In this document: piece after piece, positions 1 through 64,000 of the stretch | How positions within the stretch are numbered: position 1 is the stretch's first letter | How the letters are laid out: the number at the start of each line of letters is the position of its first letter | From: Aurelia coerulea | Taxonomy: Eukaryota > Cnidaria > Scyphozoa > Semaeostomeae > Ulmaridae | Direction of reading: 5' to 3' | Assembly (NCBI GenBank): GCA_039566865.1 | Contig: CM076947.1 | Span: 20,027,501 to 20,091,500 of the forward strand | DNA: 64,000 nucleotides | Translations under genes and position numbers: made by a program | The notes under the pieces: generated by a model | What the model was told of the DNA's origin: nothing | What the model saw: the letters and a program-made list of their open reading frames with translations, nothing else | The model's database searches: none

Positions 1-760
1 GCAAGTCAAGATTTTAAAGGGTTAGAACCAAGAAAGGGAATGTAAAATCTATCTTTTGGTTGCAAGCTTCCTTAAGACACCGCATAATTACAAAGAAAAA
101 TAACTATTAAAAGCAGACACATACAGAAGGGATTTGGGTGCTCTATTCAGGAATTCCAGTAACTTTCTACCAAAGCGTTCTGTTTCAGAAATGTACTTTA
201 TTGTTAAATTTAAGATTAATTTGTTGGCATCCAAGGGCAAATTTTTGTTTCCATACAGAAGAAGTTACAACATATTGATATCTGAACCCTCAGAATATCC
301 ACAAGCTTCGAATACATCGTTGACACCATCCAGGATTGTCAATGACACTGTCAATTCTCTGTTTTCAGTTTTCTGCACAAACAGGGCTAAGGATAATCGC
401 CTTTCCTTGGGATTTTGATCAGAGTTAAAGTGCATATTGGAACGTTTTAGCCATTTTCATGCTGGAGACAAGGAAGTATCATAAACAGCGTAGGAGGAGA
501 TGTTTCTCCAACAGTAGTAATTACCTGACTGACGTTTCAAAAACGAGGTGATGCAAGAATCCCGCCAATCACATTGGTTAATTGGCACCTTTCATTTGGT
601 TTAGTGGTAGCCTTGTACAATACGATACAAGGACGCGTTTTGTCACCACAGCAACTGATTTAGGCCTGTGAGATTTACAATAAATTTAAGCGACATAAGA
701 TTAACAACATGCGTTTGACTAAATGATACGAGTCAAAACTAGAAGCTATCAGGTAATAAA
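1..760. other. CaMKII intron, upstream end: nothing recognised
   Basis: AT-rich sequence upstream of the first visible CaMKII exon. A 94-codon open frame at 134-418 has no recognisable features. No upstream kinase exon was found. Confidence 0.5.
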
Positions 761-763
761 ACT

Positions 764-847
764 CATACTAACCGGTTTTGTAGTTTTACAGGAAAGGAAG
801 CCCGGTCTGTACTTATTTTCCTGTACGACACAAAACCGGTTAGTATG
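764..847. repeat. Imperfect hairpin with CATACTAACCGGTTTTGT arms
   Basis: The sequence CATACTAACCGGTTTTGT at 764 returns as its reverse complement (ACAAAACCGGTTAGTATG) ending at about 847, and a second arm pair (ACAGGAAA / TTTTCCTGT) continues the stem. It is probably a tiny foldback MITE or the remains of one. Confidence 0.55.
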
Positions 848-955
848 CGCATTGTACAGAACCGAAGCTAACCATGATCATAGACGCGTCGACTGAAAAG
901 AAAGACAGAATGACTTTCATACGCGTATCATAGAAAAGTGGACATGAACAAGGAC

Positions 956-1520
956 AGATTTTGTAAGACAATAGCATGAGTTGCTTTTGATTGACACTGC
1001 AATTCAAAGCAATTAGCAACCGCAGACAAAGGAAATTCCCTCAACCATTGATTCAAAACAAGCAAAACCGCAAAAGTTTATCTGAAACCCAGGTAGCTAC
1101 CTGGCTCGTTTTGCAGTCCAGAAATTGTTTTCAAGAGCAAACATGAGCATAGATCGAAAGAGGAAGGGTATCGACACATTTGCTTCAGACATTTAATTCG
1201 TTTGATGCATAGCCGATTGGGAGGAAATTCAGTTCTCTTATTTTTTGGTATAATAGAAACACTTACTGCTCAGCTTCTGAATAAAAGAAATAAAATTCCC
1301 AGGTAGATATGTAGATATATCCTTCTCCGTTTGATATATACTCATGTTTGCTCTTAAAAACATTTTCTGGAATGCACGACGAGCGCCGTAACTACCTGGC
1401 TTTCAGAAAAGTTTGTGCGCCTTTGTTTGTTTTTAATTACTGGTTGAGGGAATTTTCTTTGTCGGCAATCGCTAATCGCTTTGAATTCAGGTGTCAACAA
1501 AAGCAACTCGTGCTATTGTA
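956..1520. repeat. Foldback repeat family E, copy 1
   Basis: Two arms of about 230 bp face each other. The left arm runs through ATAGCATGAGTTGCTTTTG, AGGTAGCTACCTGGCTCG and AGCAAACATGAGCATA. The right arm has the reverse complement of the same blocks, ending in AAAAGCAACTCGTGCTATTG. The same element occurs at 54590-55180 and 61279-61800. It has no coding capacity. This may be a foldback transposon or two inverted SINE-like units. Confidence 0.75.
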
Positions 1521-1731
1521 GTACAAACTGCCTCGTTGTCGACATGAGGGCCGCAAAGGATCATGGTTAGCAATGGGTCTTTAGATACAAGATTGTGTTT
1601 GAAGTGATGATGTTGCCTTGAGCTTCGCCAAATAGACTTGTTAGAAATTTAGGGCTCGGATTAAATTTATATGGTCAATGAAGCTTTTCGCAAGCGTTCT
1701 TGGCGCGTTTTTTGCTTTTGTTTTTGAATGA

Positions 1732-56284
<54,553 letters not shown>

Positions 56285-57840
56285 GTTAACAACATATTGA
56301 ATTGAATTACATGATGACTTTTACGGCAGTCTGGTATGCATCGTCTACTAGAATGCTTAATATTGAAGATTGTCCCATGTATTGCCTGCATGCCCCGCAT
56401 ATTGACTCGCGTGTCTCGCAGAAGCATTGAATTGGCATAGCTGCCGTTGGCAGTTGATTGAAATGCGAGTGCTATTTAAGTAAAGGGTTTAAGTAAAGGG
56501 GCTGTGCGTTTGCAGTTAGGTTCATCATTGGTAAACTTTTAAACATAAAAGGAAGGAGATTGTTAAGCTACCCCTTTCAATGTTTTGTCAATCACCATAC
56601 ACATGCAATCAAAGGAAGAATATAGTCTCAGTATTGGTTGATCCTTTGGTCAATATTCCAGGAAGGACAACATTGCTTTTCATGTCACTTTGGGTGTGTT
56701 TGATTGATAGCAATTCTGAAAACGGTACACTTGGTTGACTCGGAATTTGTATTTCATTGACTCTCAAATTCTGAAAGCAGCAGGTTTGGCAGGTTTGGAA
56801 GGCCTGCTGAACCTTCTGCTCCAAAAGTCAGATGGTTTGGCAGACCGAAGAGAGATTCATTTGTGAAACTCTGAAAATGGGGCTAATTTGCTCACGTTGC
56901 TTCGTGTTTTTTAACTGGAAGCCTCGCTTTCGCCAGGATGAATCTGAAACCTTCTGTTTTGAAAAAATTTGCGTTTGATTGGGAGTGTGTTTCCGTCTCT
57001 GCAAAGCCTACCGTTTTCAGAATTTGGTAGGTTTGGAATTAACAATCAAATAAACCCTATATGAACAACTTGTTCAAGATTTAGGGTGTGTTTCATTGGT
57101 AGTAGGCGATTGCGCTAAAGATGGCGGCGAGGAAGTTTTTACCAATATGCGTTATGCTCGAATTATGCATCTTTAGCGATTCTATAGGAATTCGATTAAG
57201 GAACGCAATGCATCTTGTTTAAGGAACGCAATGCATCACCGAATTCTGAAAACAGTATACTTCGCAGAGACGGAAATATATTCCCATTCAAACACACAAA
57301 AATTCTTTGAAACAGCAGGCTTTGGATTCACCATCATCACTAGGCTTTGCTAAAAAAGTAAGGATCTCTCAAAAATCTGCCATTCCTTCTGCCTTTTGAA
57401 GCAAAAGGTTCAGAAGGCCTTGCAAACATATCAAACTTACCGTTATGAGAATTTTGAAATCAATCAAACGCAAATCCTGTATCTACGAAGTCTATCGTTG
57501 TCAGAATGTGTACTGATCAAACAGACCCTTAACTACAAAGGTAAGGTGCAATTGGACAGTCTTTGGTAACATAACCACGGGCGTTTGAACCAGTTCTTAC
57601 CTGAGGGGGAGCACATTTCTGAGGATGGCACTTTTTAACGACTTAGGAGGTCACTTCTGAAGGCATTTTAAAGGTATTTACGAGAAATACGAGGAGCAAG
57701 GTGCCTCTGCGGCCTCGCCTTCTTGTTCATCACAAAATCGCTAGATACATGACGATTTTGACCACCTTCACCATTTTCCCATTTCACCATTTTAATTGCT
57801 ACTAATTGAGTAAAGCAAAATATCTTCATTTGAGAAATTG
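56285..57840 (+). other. CaMKII 3' flank / presumed 3' UTR with TGTGTTTGATTG repeats
   Basis: Begins right after the TAG. Between 56690 and 57520 several short units start with GGGTGTGTTTGATTG or end with CAATCAAATAAACCC, and share ATTCTGAAAACGGTA, as hAT-like MITEs do (56690-57058 is one pair of ends). AATAAA occurs at about 57049, but it lies inside that repeat, so the true polyadenylation site is not settled. Confidence 0.45.
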
Positions 57841-58479
57841 TACCGGGTAAGTCAATACAAAGAATCCCCGTTTGAAAGGTCATGGCTCCCTGGATATCAA
57901 GACGATTATATCGGCAAATATATAATTCAATGGTAGACATGTTCATATGTATTTTAAAATTTACCTGACTGAAATCGGCCACTCCGTTCTGAAATTATGA
58001 GAGATTTTCTCGAGAAAGCCTCTTCAAAAAACCTTCAAAACGTACCCCAAATCACGAACAAATTTCCCTAGCATTTCTGCCTTGCATGGGCCGTACAGCA
58101 ATGACTTGTGGACGCTTTAGCACGTGCTATCCTCTTGGAGGATGAACAATTCTTCCCCCTGGTATCAATAACCTATTCAGGGATTCCATTCTGCCAAGAG
58201 AACAAAATACACGAAGACATGTGAGTGTCATCATTTTTAGGAAGGAAAACCAATGGAAATTTGCTCATTGTTTCCACTCGCTTTTGCAGGTTTTTGGAAG
58301 GAGCTTTCAGCTGAAAATGTCCTATATCCACGGGAAGGAATGGCCGATCAAAGCCGGGTAAATTACTAAACCTAACTGCACATATTGGCAATAAAACAAG
58401 ACACTTTTCAATGTTATTGCTTTGATATTCAGGGAGCAGTTGCCTTCCAAACGGGGATTCTTTTTTGACTCACCCGGTA
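57841..58479. mobile_element. Foldback MITE, CCGGGTAAGTCAA ends: uninterrupted copy (639 bp)
   Basis: TACCGGGTAAGTCAATACAA to TTTTTTGACTCACCCGGTA. It is the counterpart of 23105-27646 without the LINE and so represents the empty site. The palindromic TAGCACGTGCTATCC block near 58119 is shared with the other copies. Confidence 0.88.
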
Positions 58480-58576
58480 GGACGTTACAATCTCAAAGCT
58501 GGTTTAAACATAGAAAAAGCGCGGTAATTTTAAAAATAATCAAGATATGACAAATTGCCAGTAAAAATGATATTAA

Positions 58577-58891
58577 AGGGGCTCCGTCGTCAAACAGTAA
58601 ACAAATCCGTAAACTCGCACGTGTCGGGGATTATCCAATGTTCATCCATTGTTCTCTGCAGTTTGTTTGGTGGCTTCACCCAAGCCACCAAAAAGTGGCC
58701 GTTAAAAATCCACTTATATCCGAGCAATCGTAGAAGATATGAATGTTTGGTTTGTTCCTTAGTGAAGTACAAGGATTAATGCCCAAACAGTAACTTTCAT
58801 TTTGAAAAAAATACGAAAATCCTGTGTGATAGCATCTTTCAAAAAACTGCAAAAATCATCGTTTTGTTTACAGTTTGACGACGGAGCCCCT
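58577..58891. mobile_element. TTAA-flanked 315-bp MITE, copy 2
   Basis: AGGGGCTCCGTCGTCAAAC to GTTTGACGACGGAGCCCCT, a longer perfect TIR than in copy 1. TTAA lies at 58573-58576 and 58892-58895. Same length and nearly the same sequence as 11795-12109. Confidence 0.9.
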
Positions 58892-59378
58892 TTAAGTCCT
58901 GATGTTCTTTTGAAGCCATTAAATCAAACGAAAGATGCACCAAACATTCGTGCAATTCTTTTAAAGATTTGTTTGACAGATTTAAATTTGCCCTTTCTCA
59001 AAGTTTGTGCCAACTGATTTTATTCTTGTTGGAAACGTCTATTTTTCATCCTTTGGCTGCCCATTTATCTAAGTTTGCCCAACTGTCTTTTGATGTCAAG
59101 CGTCTACTGTACGAGGAGGCTATTTTTAACCTAGTTGGCTAGGGATGATTTGTCGTAGTAACTGTAGGTTTTAACATTTCTTTAAGAGCTGAATTTAGCA
59201 GATTTTTAGAACTAATATTGATATTGTAGATGGATTTCCTATATGCTCACGCATCTCTTTAATTGATCAATTTTTCATTATTCTTACTATCATTATTATT
59301 ATTATTATCACGATGAAATTTTGCTCTGTACATTCAGAAGCAATTTATGTGTAGGCTAGGTGAATTTGTAATAGCTAC

Positions 59379-59384
59379 AATAAA
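59379..59384 (+). promoter_or_regulatory. Candidate polyadenylation signal AATAAA
   Basis: AATAAA lies about 3.1 kb after the CaMKII stop, in a stretch (58900-59470) with no recognised element. It could end a long CaMKII 3' UTR. Support is weak without transcript data. Confidence 0.25.
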
Positions 59385-59480
59385 GCCTGTTAATATATTT
59401 AATCGAGATTAATTAAATAATTAATTGACGGATTCTTGCGTTGTCTTTCTCTGATTGGGTTCACATGGGTAAAATTGGTA

Positions 59481-60007
59481 AGGGACAGTGCAACATTTAT
59501 TATATTACATGGCCGGTGGAGAACAAAAATTCTTGCAAAAAAGATCTGCTCGCCCTGTATGAAATTATTGCAAAAAAAACCAACTGCCCCGTCACCCTTT
59601 CCTTAAAGAGATGTGTCTCACGTATTCATGAACAACAGATAATGTAAAGTACCACCAATGAATAAGCCAAAGACCATAACAAGATCAATTCTTGCCCTTG
59701 AAAAAATTGACTTTGAAGTTGAAGAGAAATGAGTGATAAATCGTTCTTGCAAACGACTGTCAATGACATTTTGCGTCATTTTCATGCACATCCTTCCAAG
59801 CATTTTTCAACTTGCATGATTCACAATTTTGTCCTCAAAATGAGCCATTTTATATTTCAAACTTCATCTTGTGCTTATAAAAAGTTATTGCCCCGTTCAT
59901 ATTGCTTTGTAAAAAGTGTTGACCCAGTTCTGTACAAGCTCAAAAAGTAGTTGCCCCGTTATGTTTTGCACCGGCCATGTTATAAAGTAAACTTTGCACT
60001 ATCCCTA
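59481..60007. mobile_element. 527-bp TIR element, AGGGACAGTGCAA ends
   Basis: AGGGACAGTGCAACATTTAT and ACATGGCCGGTG on the left. CACCGGCCATGTTATAAAGT and TTTGCACTATCCCT on the right, an inverted repeat of about 45 bp. Contains no recognisable gene. Confidence 0.78.
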
Positions 60008-60009
60008 AG

Positions 60010-61140
60010 GTTGGTGGTTATGCGTGTAGGGCAAAAAGATCTATAAGTTTCATAAAATCTTGATTCACTGATTTTCTCTAGCTAACAGCTGTCTGAACTA
60101 GCCCTATTGAAATTGTGAATGTTGATTTTCAATTTACGATTTATTAGTTGCCAGCAATCAATACTACACGTATTTTTTTTTAAGAAACCGCTTATAAGAA
60201 ACGGTAGGCTCAATTTTTCGAAAGTTAAGAAACGACCCTACCTGAATTTAAAAAGCTAAGAAATTTTTGTAATTTGCAGTTTTAATTTTCCTCACAAATG
60301 TTTTGACACTGTACAGTTGTAGCAACTCTGTTTGGACATCATTTTGAGTGCGAATTGTGTTATTTACTTGTTTTGAGATCTTACTAAGTAATTTGAGAGC
60401 CCTTTAGACAAAACAAAATTAACTCTACACTTCCAGCATTAAAATATGAGAAACACGTAAGAAACTTTTGGTAGAAAAATAGCCCAAAAATTTAAGAAAT
60501 TGCCTTCCAGCCCCGGACCTTAGTTTCTTATAAAAAGAAATAAGTGTACCCATTGCCCCCAGCCTACCCATTTTGCCCCTGCAGACCCTACAGTCCTTTC
60601 TTCTTCTGCGGTAAAGGCATCGTAAATTGTAGGCTTTAGATACTGCTTCGTTCGAATAGCTACAGCTAAAACATAGGAAATTTAGCTTTAGCTTTAGACT
60701 ACGGTTTTTAGAATTTGGCAGGTTTACCAGTCAAATACAACACATCCATAGAGTTTATTTAAAAGAACTCATAGGGTTTTTTAACAACGTCTTCAGAAAT
60801 ATTATTGGAAAGAACAAGGACTGATAATGTTACAATAGTATCCGCTACTTTTGTTGCCACGCAAATACAAAGTTTCTCCTGCACTGCCCCCTATACAGCA
60901 TATTGCGCCAAGATCTCTTTGACCAGCTGTCAAATATTGATGGGTTCAATGTTGCTCCGAAAGAACTTTGTCCTTTACTCCTGTTTGGTGATCGAAATTT
61001 GGGTACAGTTGCAAACAGAATCATATTAGAAGTAACCATATCCTTTATGAAAGCCTCAGCAAGGTTAAACTAATATTGAAATGTAAACAGCAGCGTCTCT
61101 TCCTTATTTCTTTCTACTTAATTTTTCTTTTGTAGTGTAT
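60010..61140. other. Intergenic: family J motifs, otherwise unassigned
   Basis: 60165-60500 has ACTACACGTATTTTTTTTTA, AAGAAACGG and many TTAAGAAAC motifs related to the 63290 repeat. The remainder shows no recognisable feature. Confidence 0.4.
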
Positions 61141-61159
61141 TTGCAGTTTGAAATGCAAG

Positions 61160-61214
61160 TGGCATTCATGGTGAGGACTCAGTAACCTCGTGTCTTTCCT
61201 CGCCATGAATGTCA
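61160..61214. repeat. Hairpin, TGGCATTCATGGTGAGGA arms
   Basis: TGGCATTCATGGTGAGGAC and TCCTCGCCATGAATGTCA face each other across an 18-base loop. The stem has one or two mismatches. Confidence 0.65.
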
Positions 61215-61278
61215 CAGTTTAATGTATTTGTAGTTTCGTAGTTTTAATAATTGTTTTTTTTTAATTGATAACAAAAAA

Positions 61279-61800
61279 TAGAAAGCGATTAGCGTTTGCA
61301 GACAAAGGGAATTCTATGCCTGGTTGGTCAAGTCATAAACAAAAACAATGCAAGCCGCAAGAATTTCTCTGAAACCCAGGTAGTTAGCTGGCTGATTGTG
61401 CATGCCAGAAATTGTTTTTAAGAGCAAATATCAGCATATATCGAAAGAAGAAAGATATATCTAAACTTCTACCTTGGGCATTTTATTTGTTTGGTTCAGA
61501 AGCTGAGTAGCAAGTGTTTTAATTACACCCAAAAAATGGGAGAATTGAATCGCCTGTCAATCCGCTTCTGAACCAAACAATTAAAATTCCCGAGGCAGAA
61601 GTTGAGATATATCTTTCTTCTTTGGATTTATGCTCATGTTTGCTCTTAAAAACCATTTCTGGAATGCACAACGAGTGAGCTAGCTACCTGGGTTTCGAGC
61701 AACTTTTGCGGCTTGCCTTGTCTTTGTTGATAAGTTGACCGACCAGGCATTGAATTCCCTTTGTCTGCAATCGCTAATCGCTTTGTACTTAGGTGTCAAT
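61279..61800. repeat. Foldback repeat family E, copy 3
   Basis: AAAGCGATTAGCGTTTGCAG to CTGCAATCGCTAATCGCTTT, with the same inner blocks as copies 1 and 2 (CCCAGGTAGTTAGCTGGCTG; AGAAGAAAGATATATCTAAA; mirror GAGATATATCTTTCTTCTTT). Confidence 0.8.
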
Positions 61801-62115
61801 CTAAAGTGGCGGATCTTAACACTGCCGGTACAGTGTAAACTTGGTCTTTTAGTCCGCTACAAAGTTAGTTTTTACGGTTCAAGAGTGTTTGCGTTGCTCC
61901 AGCAAAAATTTTGATAGGCTGAAGGAACAAGAGTGTCACACTTCTATTACGGGTTCAAAAAGTTGCACGGTACAGTGTGGGGGCCTTGTGATATGTAAAA
62001 AGTAGATGCGTCGCTGGGTAGACTTTTTGACGCTACGCAGCACCACAATAGCACGTGGTAGTGAAATGTACAAGCACTTTTTTCCGTTGGAAGAGAAGCA
62101 ACATTGTTGTCAAAG

Positions 62116-62179
62116 ATGGAGGAAGGAAGTTTTTATGCCAAAGAAACAGCCGTAAAGCCAGTTAGAAAGACTGAATATG
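62116..62179 (+). CDS. Candidate first coding exon of the next gene (unrecognised)
   Basis: An ATG at 62116 (context CAAAGATGG, favourable for initiation) opens MEEGSFYAKETAVKP followed by VRKTEY. It runs directly into a consensus donor GTGAGT at 62180, leaving phase 1. It lies 5.8 kb beyond the CaMKII stop on the same strand, just after a stretch (61800-62110) less clearly made of repeats than its surroundings. I do not recognise the peptide and cannot place a second exon in the remaining 1.8 kb. It may be the start of a real gene or chance. Confidence 0.35.
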
Positions 62180-63280
62180 GTGAGTCTATCAGCGTTTTTA
62201 ACTTCTTTGTTGGTGCATGCAAAGGTAGAGGCCTTCCTATGATTCCTATTGGAAAGGGATGGCGTTTAGCGTGCTGAAAAGTGTTGTACCTTCTCTCTTT
62301 CCTTGCACGAGGGCACGAGGTAGAGTATGCAAAGATGGCTTTGGATTTAGGATAACTTGTGTCAACTGAATACAGTTTGATGACATTGCTTGATTCTTTC
62401 ACAAATGCCTGCCTTATTCTCTAGTTTTACCTTTCCTTGTACCTATGGCTTGTCTGACAGTCGGAATAATGAATACACAGCCAAGGGGCACTTCATTGCT
62501 ACTGGGTCATATGGGGGTGTGCGCTGCAAGAATTTCTGGTATGACCCGATCTCAATATAAGTAGGTGTTTTTTACACAAGAATTTTCACGACTAGACTAC
62601 ATAGGTAAAAGGATGGTTCGGGAAGAAAATTTGTTTCCCCGCTCAGTTTTAGTTTAAACATTTCCCCGCCTCGTTTCGTTTGTTCCCCCGCTGTTTTCCC
62701 GTCAAAACTTATACACCGCTGTATTTTTGATGTCCTGCGGGGTCGTTACTGGGGGGGGGGGTGTGTGAAGTAGCCACCCCAGGGTACAAAGAAGTTGTCA
62801 AATTATTTCAAGATTAGGGATCGAAAAACGAACTCGCTGGAGGCTGTTTTTGCTGAAAGACCTTGCAAACTAAAGCCTTGCAAATTCTGTTGTTCATGTT
62901 TAAAAATGTATCCTCCCTTGTGATCTAACGCAACTCTCGTGTGGGATCTTCGAACGAAAATTTACAAAAGACAAAAGAATCGGGTCCCAGCAAGACAAAG
63001 CAGTTTTCTGTTTCGAAGAATATATTTCACACCTTCATAGCACCCAAGCAAAAGGTTTATTTTGATTTGATTGAGTGCACTCAGAGGTGTGAAATCGATT
63101 CTGCATAAATTGGTTTGTCTTTTCGGAGACCCGATTCTTTTGTTTACAAAATTCACCCTTGCTTACGAAATCGTAGAAATCAGGATGAAGCTGACAACTG
63201 ACAAATTGAAGTTGTCTGAATACCAATGTTTAGAAGAGGATTGTTTTTGCAAAAATTTTAAGGAGCTTTTTACATAGAAA
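62180..63280. other. Region after the candidate exon: one foldback, otherwise unassigned
   Basis: 62965-63150 is a foldback (CAAAAGAATCGGGTCCCAGC against GAGACCCGATTCTTTTGT; TTTCACACCTTCATAG against CAGAGGTGTGAAATCG). A G-run lies at about 62750-62760. No further exon could be assigned. Confidence 0.45.
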
Positions 63281-63289
63281 TGTATTATC

Positions 63290-63965
63290 CATAACTAGTG
63301 CTACACGTATTTTTTTATAAGAAACTAAGAATGTGGGCCAGTACTGAAAGTTTTTTAAAATTATCAGATTTTCAGTGCTCAGAGTTTCTTGCGAGTTTCT
63401 TAAAGGTTCCATAACAATATTCATGTTCGTGAATACAACAAAACAAGGTTTTTTTTAACCTTTGCATGTTTAGACATTACTCAAGTACCTTACGAGAGAT
63501 ATGATACAGGAAACAAGTGAAAGTGAAGTAAAAACATGCCAACGATGTCCTTTATCAAAATAAATAGTTCCTTAATTTATATTTTCCCAGTACTGGAGTT
63601 TCTTATTTTTTTTTGGCGATCTGAGAGTTGAGTTTCTTATGGGCAGTTTCTTATAAAAAAATACATGTATTCATGCCAGATTGAAGTCATTGGCGTCGCT
63701 GAGTTACATTGTAGCTGACAGTGATACACGTGTTTTTGTAAGAAACTATATGAAATTGAGCCAGCACTGAAAGTTTCTTCAAATTATCAGATTTTTAATT
63801 CTCAGAGTTTCTTACGAGTTTAAATTTGATAAGGATTTCCTTTCGATAACGTCTGAAGTTAACATTTTCCCAGCGATGGAGTTTCTTAATTTGTGTTTCT
63901 TAATTCTTAATAAGTGTTGAGGTTCTCATACAAGCCTTTCTTATAAAAATAGGTGTGTCGCAAAA
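63290..63965. repeat. Family J elements, two adjacent copies (TACACGTATTTTTTTATAAG ends)
   Basis: The first copy (63298-63668) has CTACACGTATTTTTTTATAA at the left and TTATAAAAAAATACATGTA at the right. Both copies share AGAAACTAAGAATGTGGGCC-like, CAGTACTGAAAGTTT and TTTTCCCAGTACTGGAGTTTC blocks. Related fragments are near 13520, 42200, 45180, 45790 and 60165. Non-coding. Confidence 0.7.
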
Positions 63966-64000
63966 TGATTACTTTTTGAATAGACGATTACGCTAAAGAT

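Noticed and set aside
134..418. 94-codon plus-strand frame
   Set aside because: No domain, no splice or codon signal, and the DNA is AT-rich intron; likely chance.
56690..57058. AATAAA at about 57049 as the CaMKII polyadenylation site
   Set aside because: The hexamer is part of a terminal repeat (CAATCAAATAAACCC) found in several nearby copies, so it is not evidence for the gene end.

Overview
The window is AT-rich nuclear DNA from an animal. It is dominated by one split gene on the plus strand, the 3' two thirds of a calcium/calmodulin-dependent protein kinase II (CaMKII) gene. Thirteen coding exons can be placed between 1823 and 56284, ending in a TAG stop. The upstream exons (N-lobe and most of the C-lobe of the kinase) lie before base 1. 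All splice phases agree from exon to exon, so the read-out is continuous from the kinase C-lobe through the autoregulatory segment, a variable linker and the association (hub) domain. The protein is clearly CaMKII but not vertebrate-like in detail. With the invertebrate-type transposons (2A-tagged LINE, Penelope-like element, 5S-like SINE), a non-vertebrate metazoan is most likely, perhaps a cnidarian. The sequence alone does not fix the species.

The most interesting feature of the host gene is a pair of tandem exons at 9790-9850 and 9931-9988. They encode two versions of the same piece, the C-terminal half of the calmodulin-binding segment. They have identical entry and exit phases, an 80-nt intron between them, and a frame logic that requires exactly one of the two. 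This is a predicted mutually exclusive exon pair in the CaMKII autoregulatory segment. The linker downstream is built from three small exons (44, 36 and 49 nt) whose phases also allow a linkerless form and a 36-nt cassette.

The introns are a dense, nested transposon landscape. (1) LINEs, all antisense to the gene where they derive from the 2A family: a nearly intact 3.9-kb copy (23208-27103) with one in-frame nonsense codon, a 5'-truncated 2.7-kb copy (35080-37744) and a 207-bp 3' stub (3706-3912), each with a 9-10 bp target duplication. Fragments of other LINEs lie at 21441-22147, about 40000-40140 and 41395-41465. (2) A Penelope-like element fragment with a GIY-YIG endonuclease (about 30995-31895), split by a MITE. 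(3) A roughly 0.52-kb non-autonomous family with AGCATAGGTTCC ends and 9-bp duplications (Mutator-like), in at least six copies, each with the palindrome TGACGTCA. (4) Many TA-flanked foldback elements with TACCGGGTG-type ends (mariner/Tc1-like MITEs) and several unrelated interiors. (5) TTAA-flanked small elements (piggyBac-like MITEs). (6) Large foldback repeats near 1, 54.6 and 61.3 kb. (7) Tandem repeats: a decayed 150-185 bp array at 18.0-20.1 kb, a 4 x 109-bp array at 48.9-49.4 kb and a GC-rich duplicated block at 47.9-48.6 kb.

Downstream of CaMKII (56285-62100) there is the presumed 3' UTR or intergenic DNA, full of further small elements. At 62116-62179 a short ATG-started open segment ending in a good donor may be the first coding exon of the next gene, which I do not recognise. 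No rRNA gene, intact tRNA or CRISPR array is visible.
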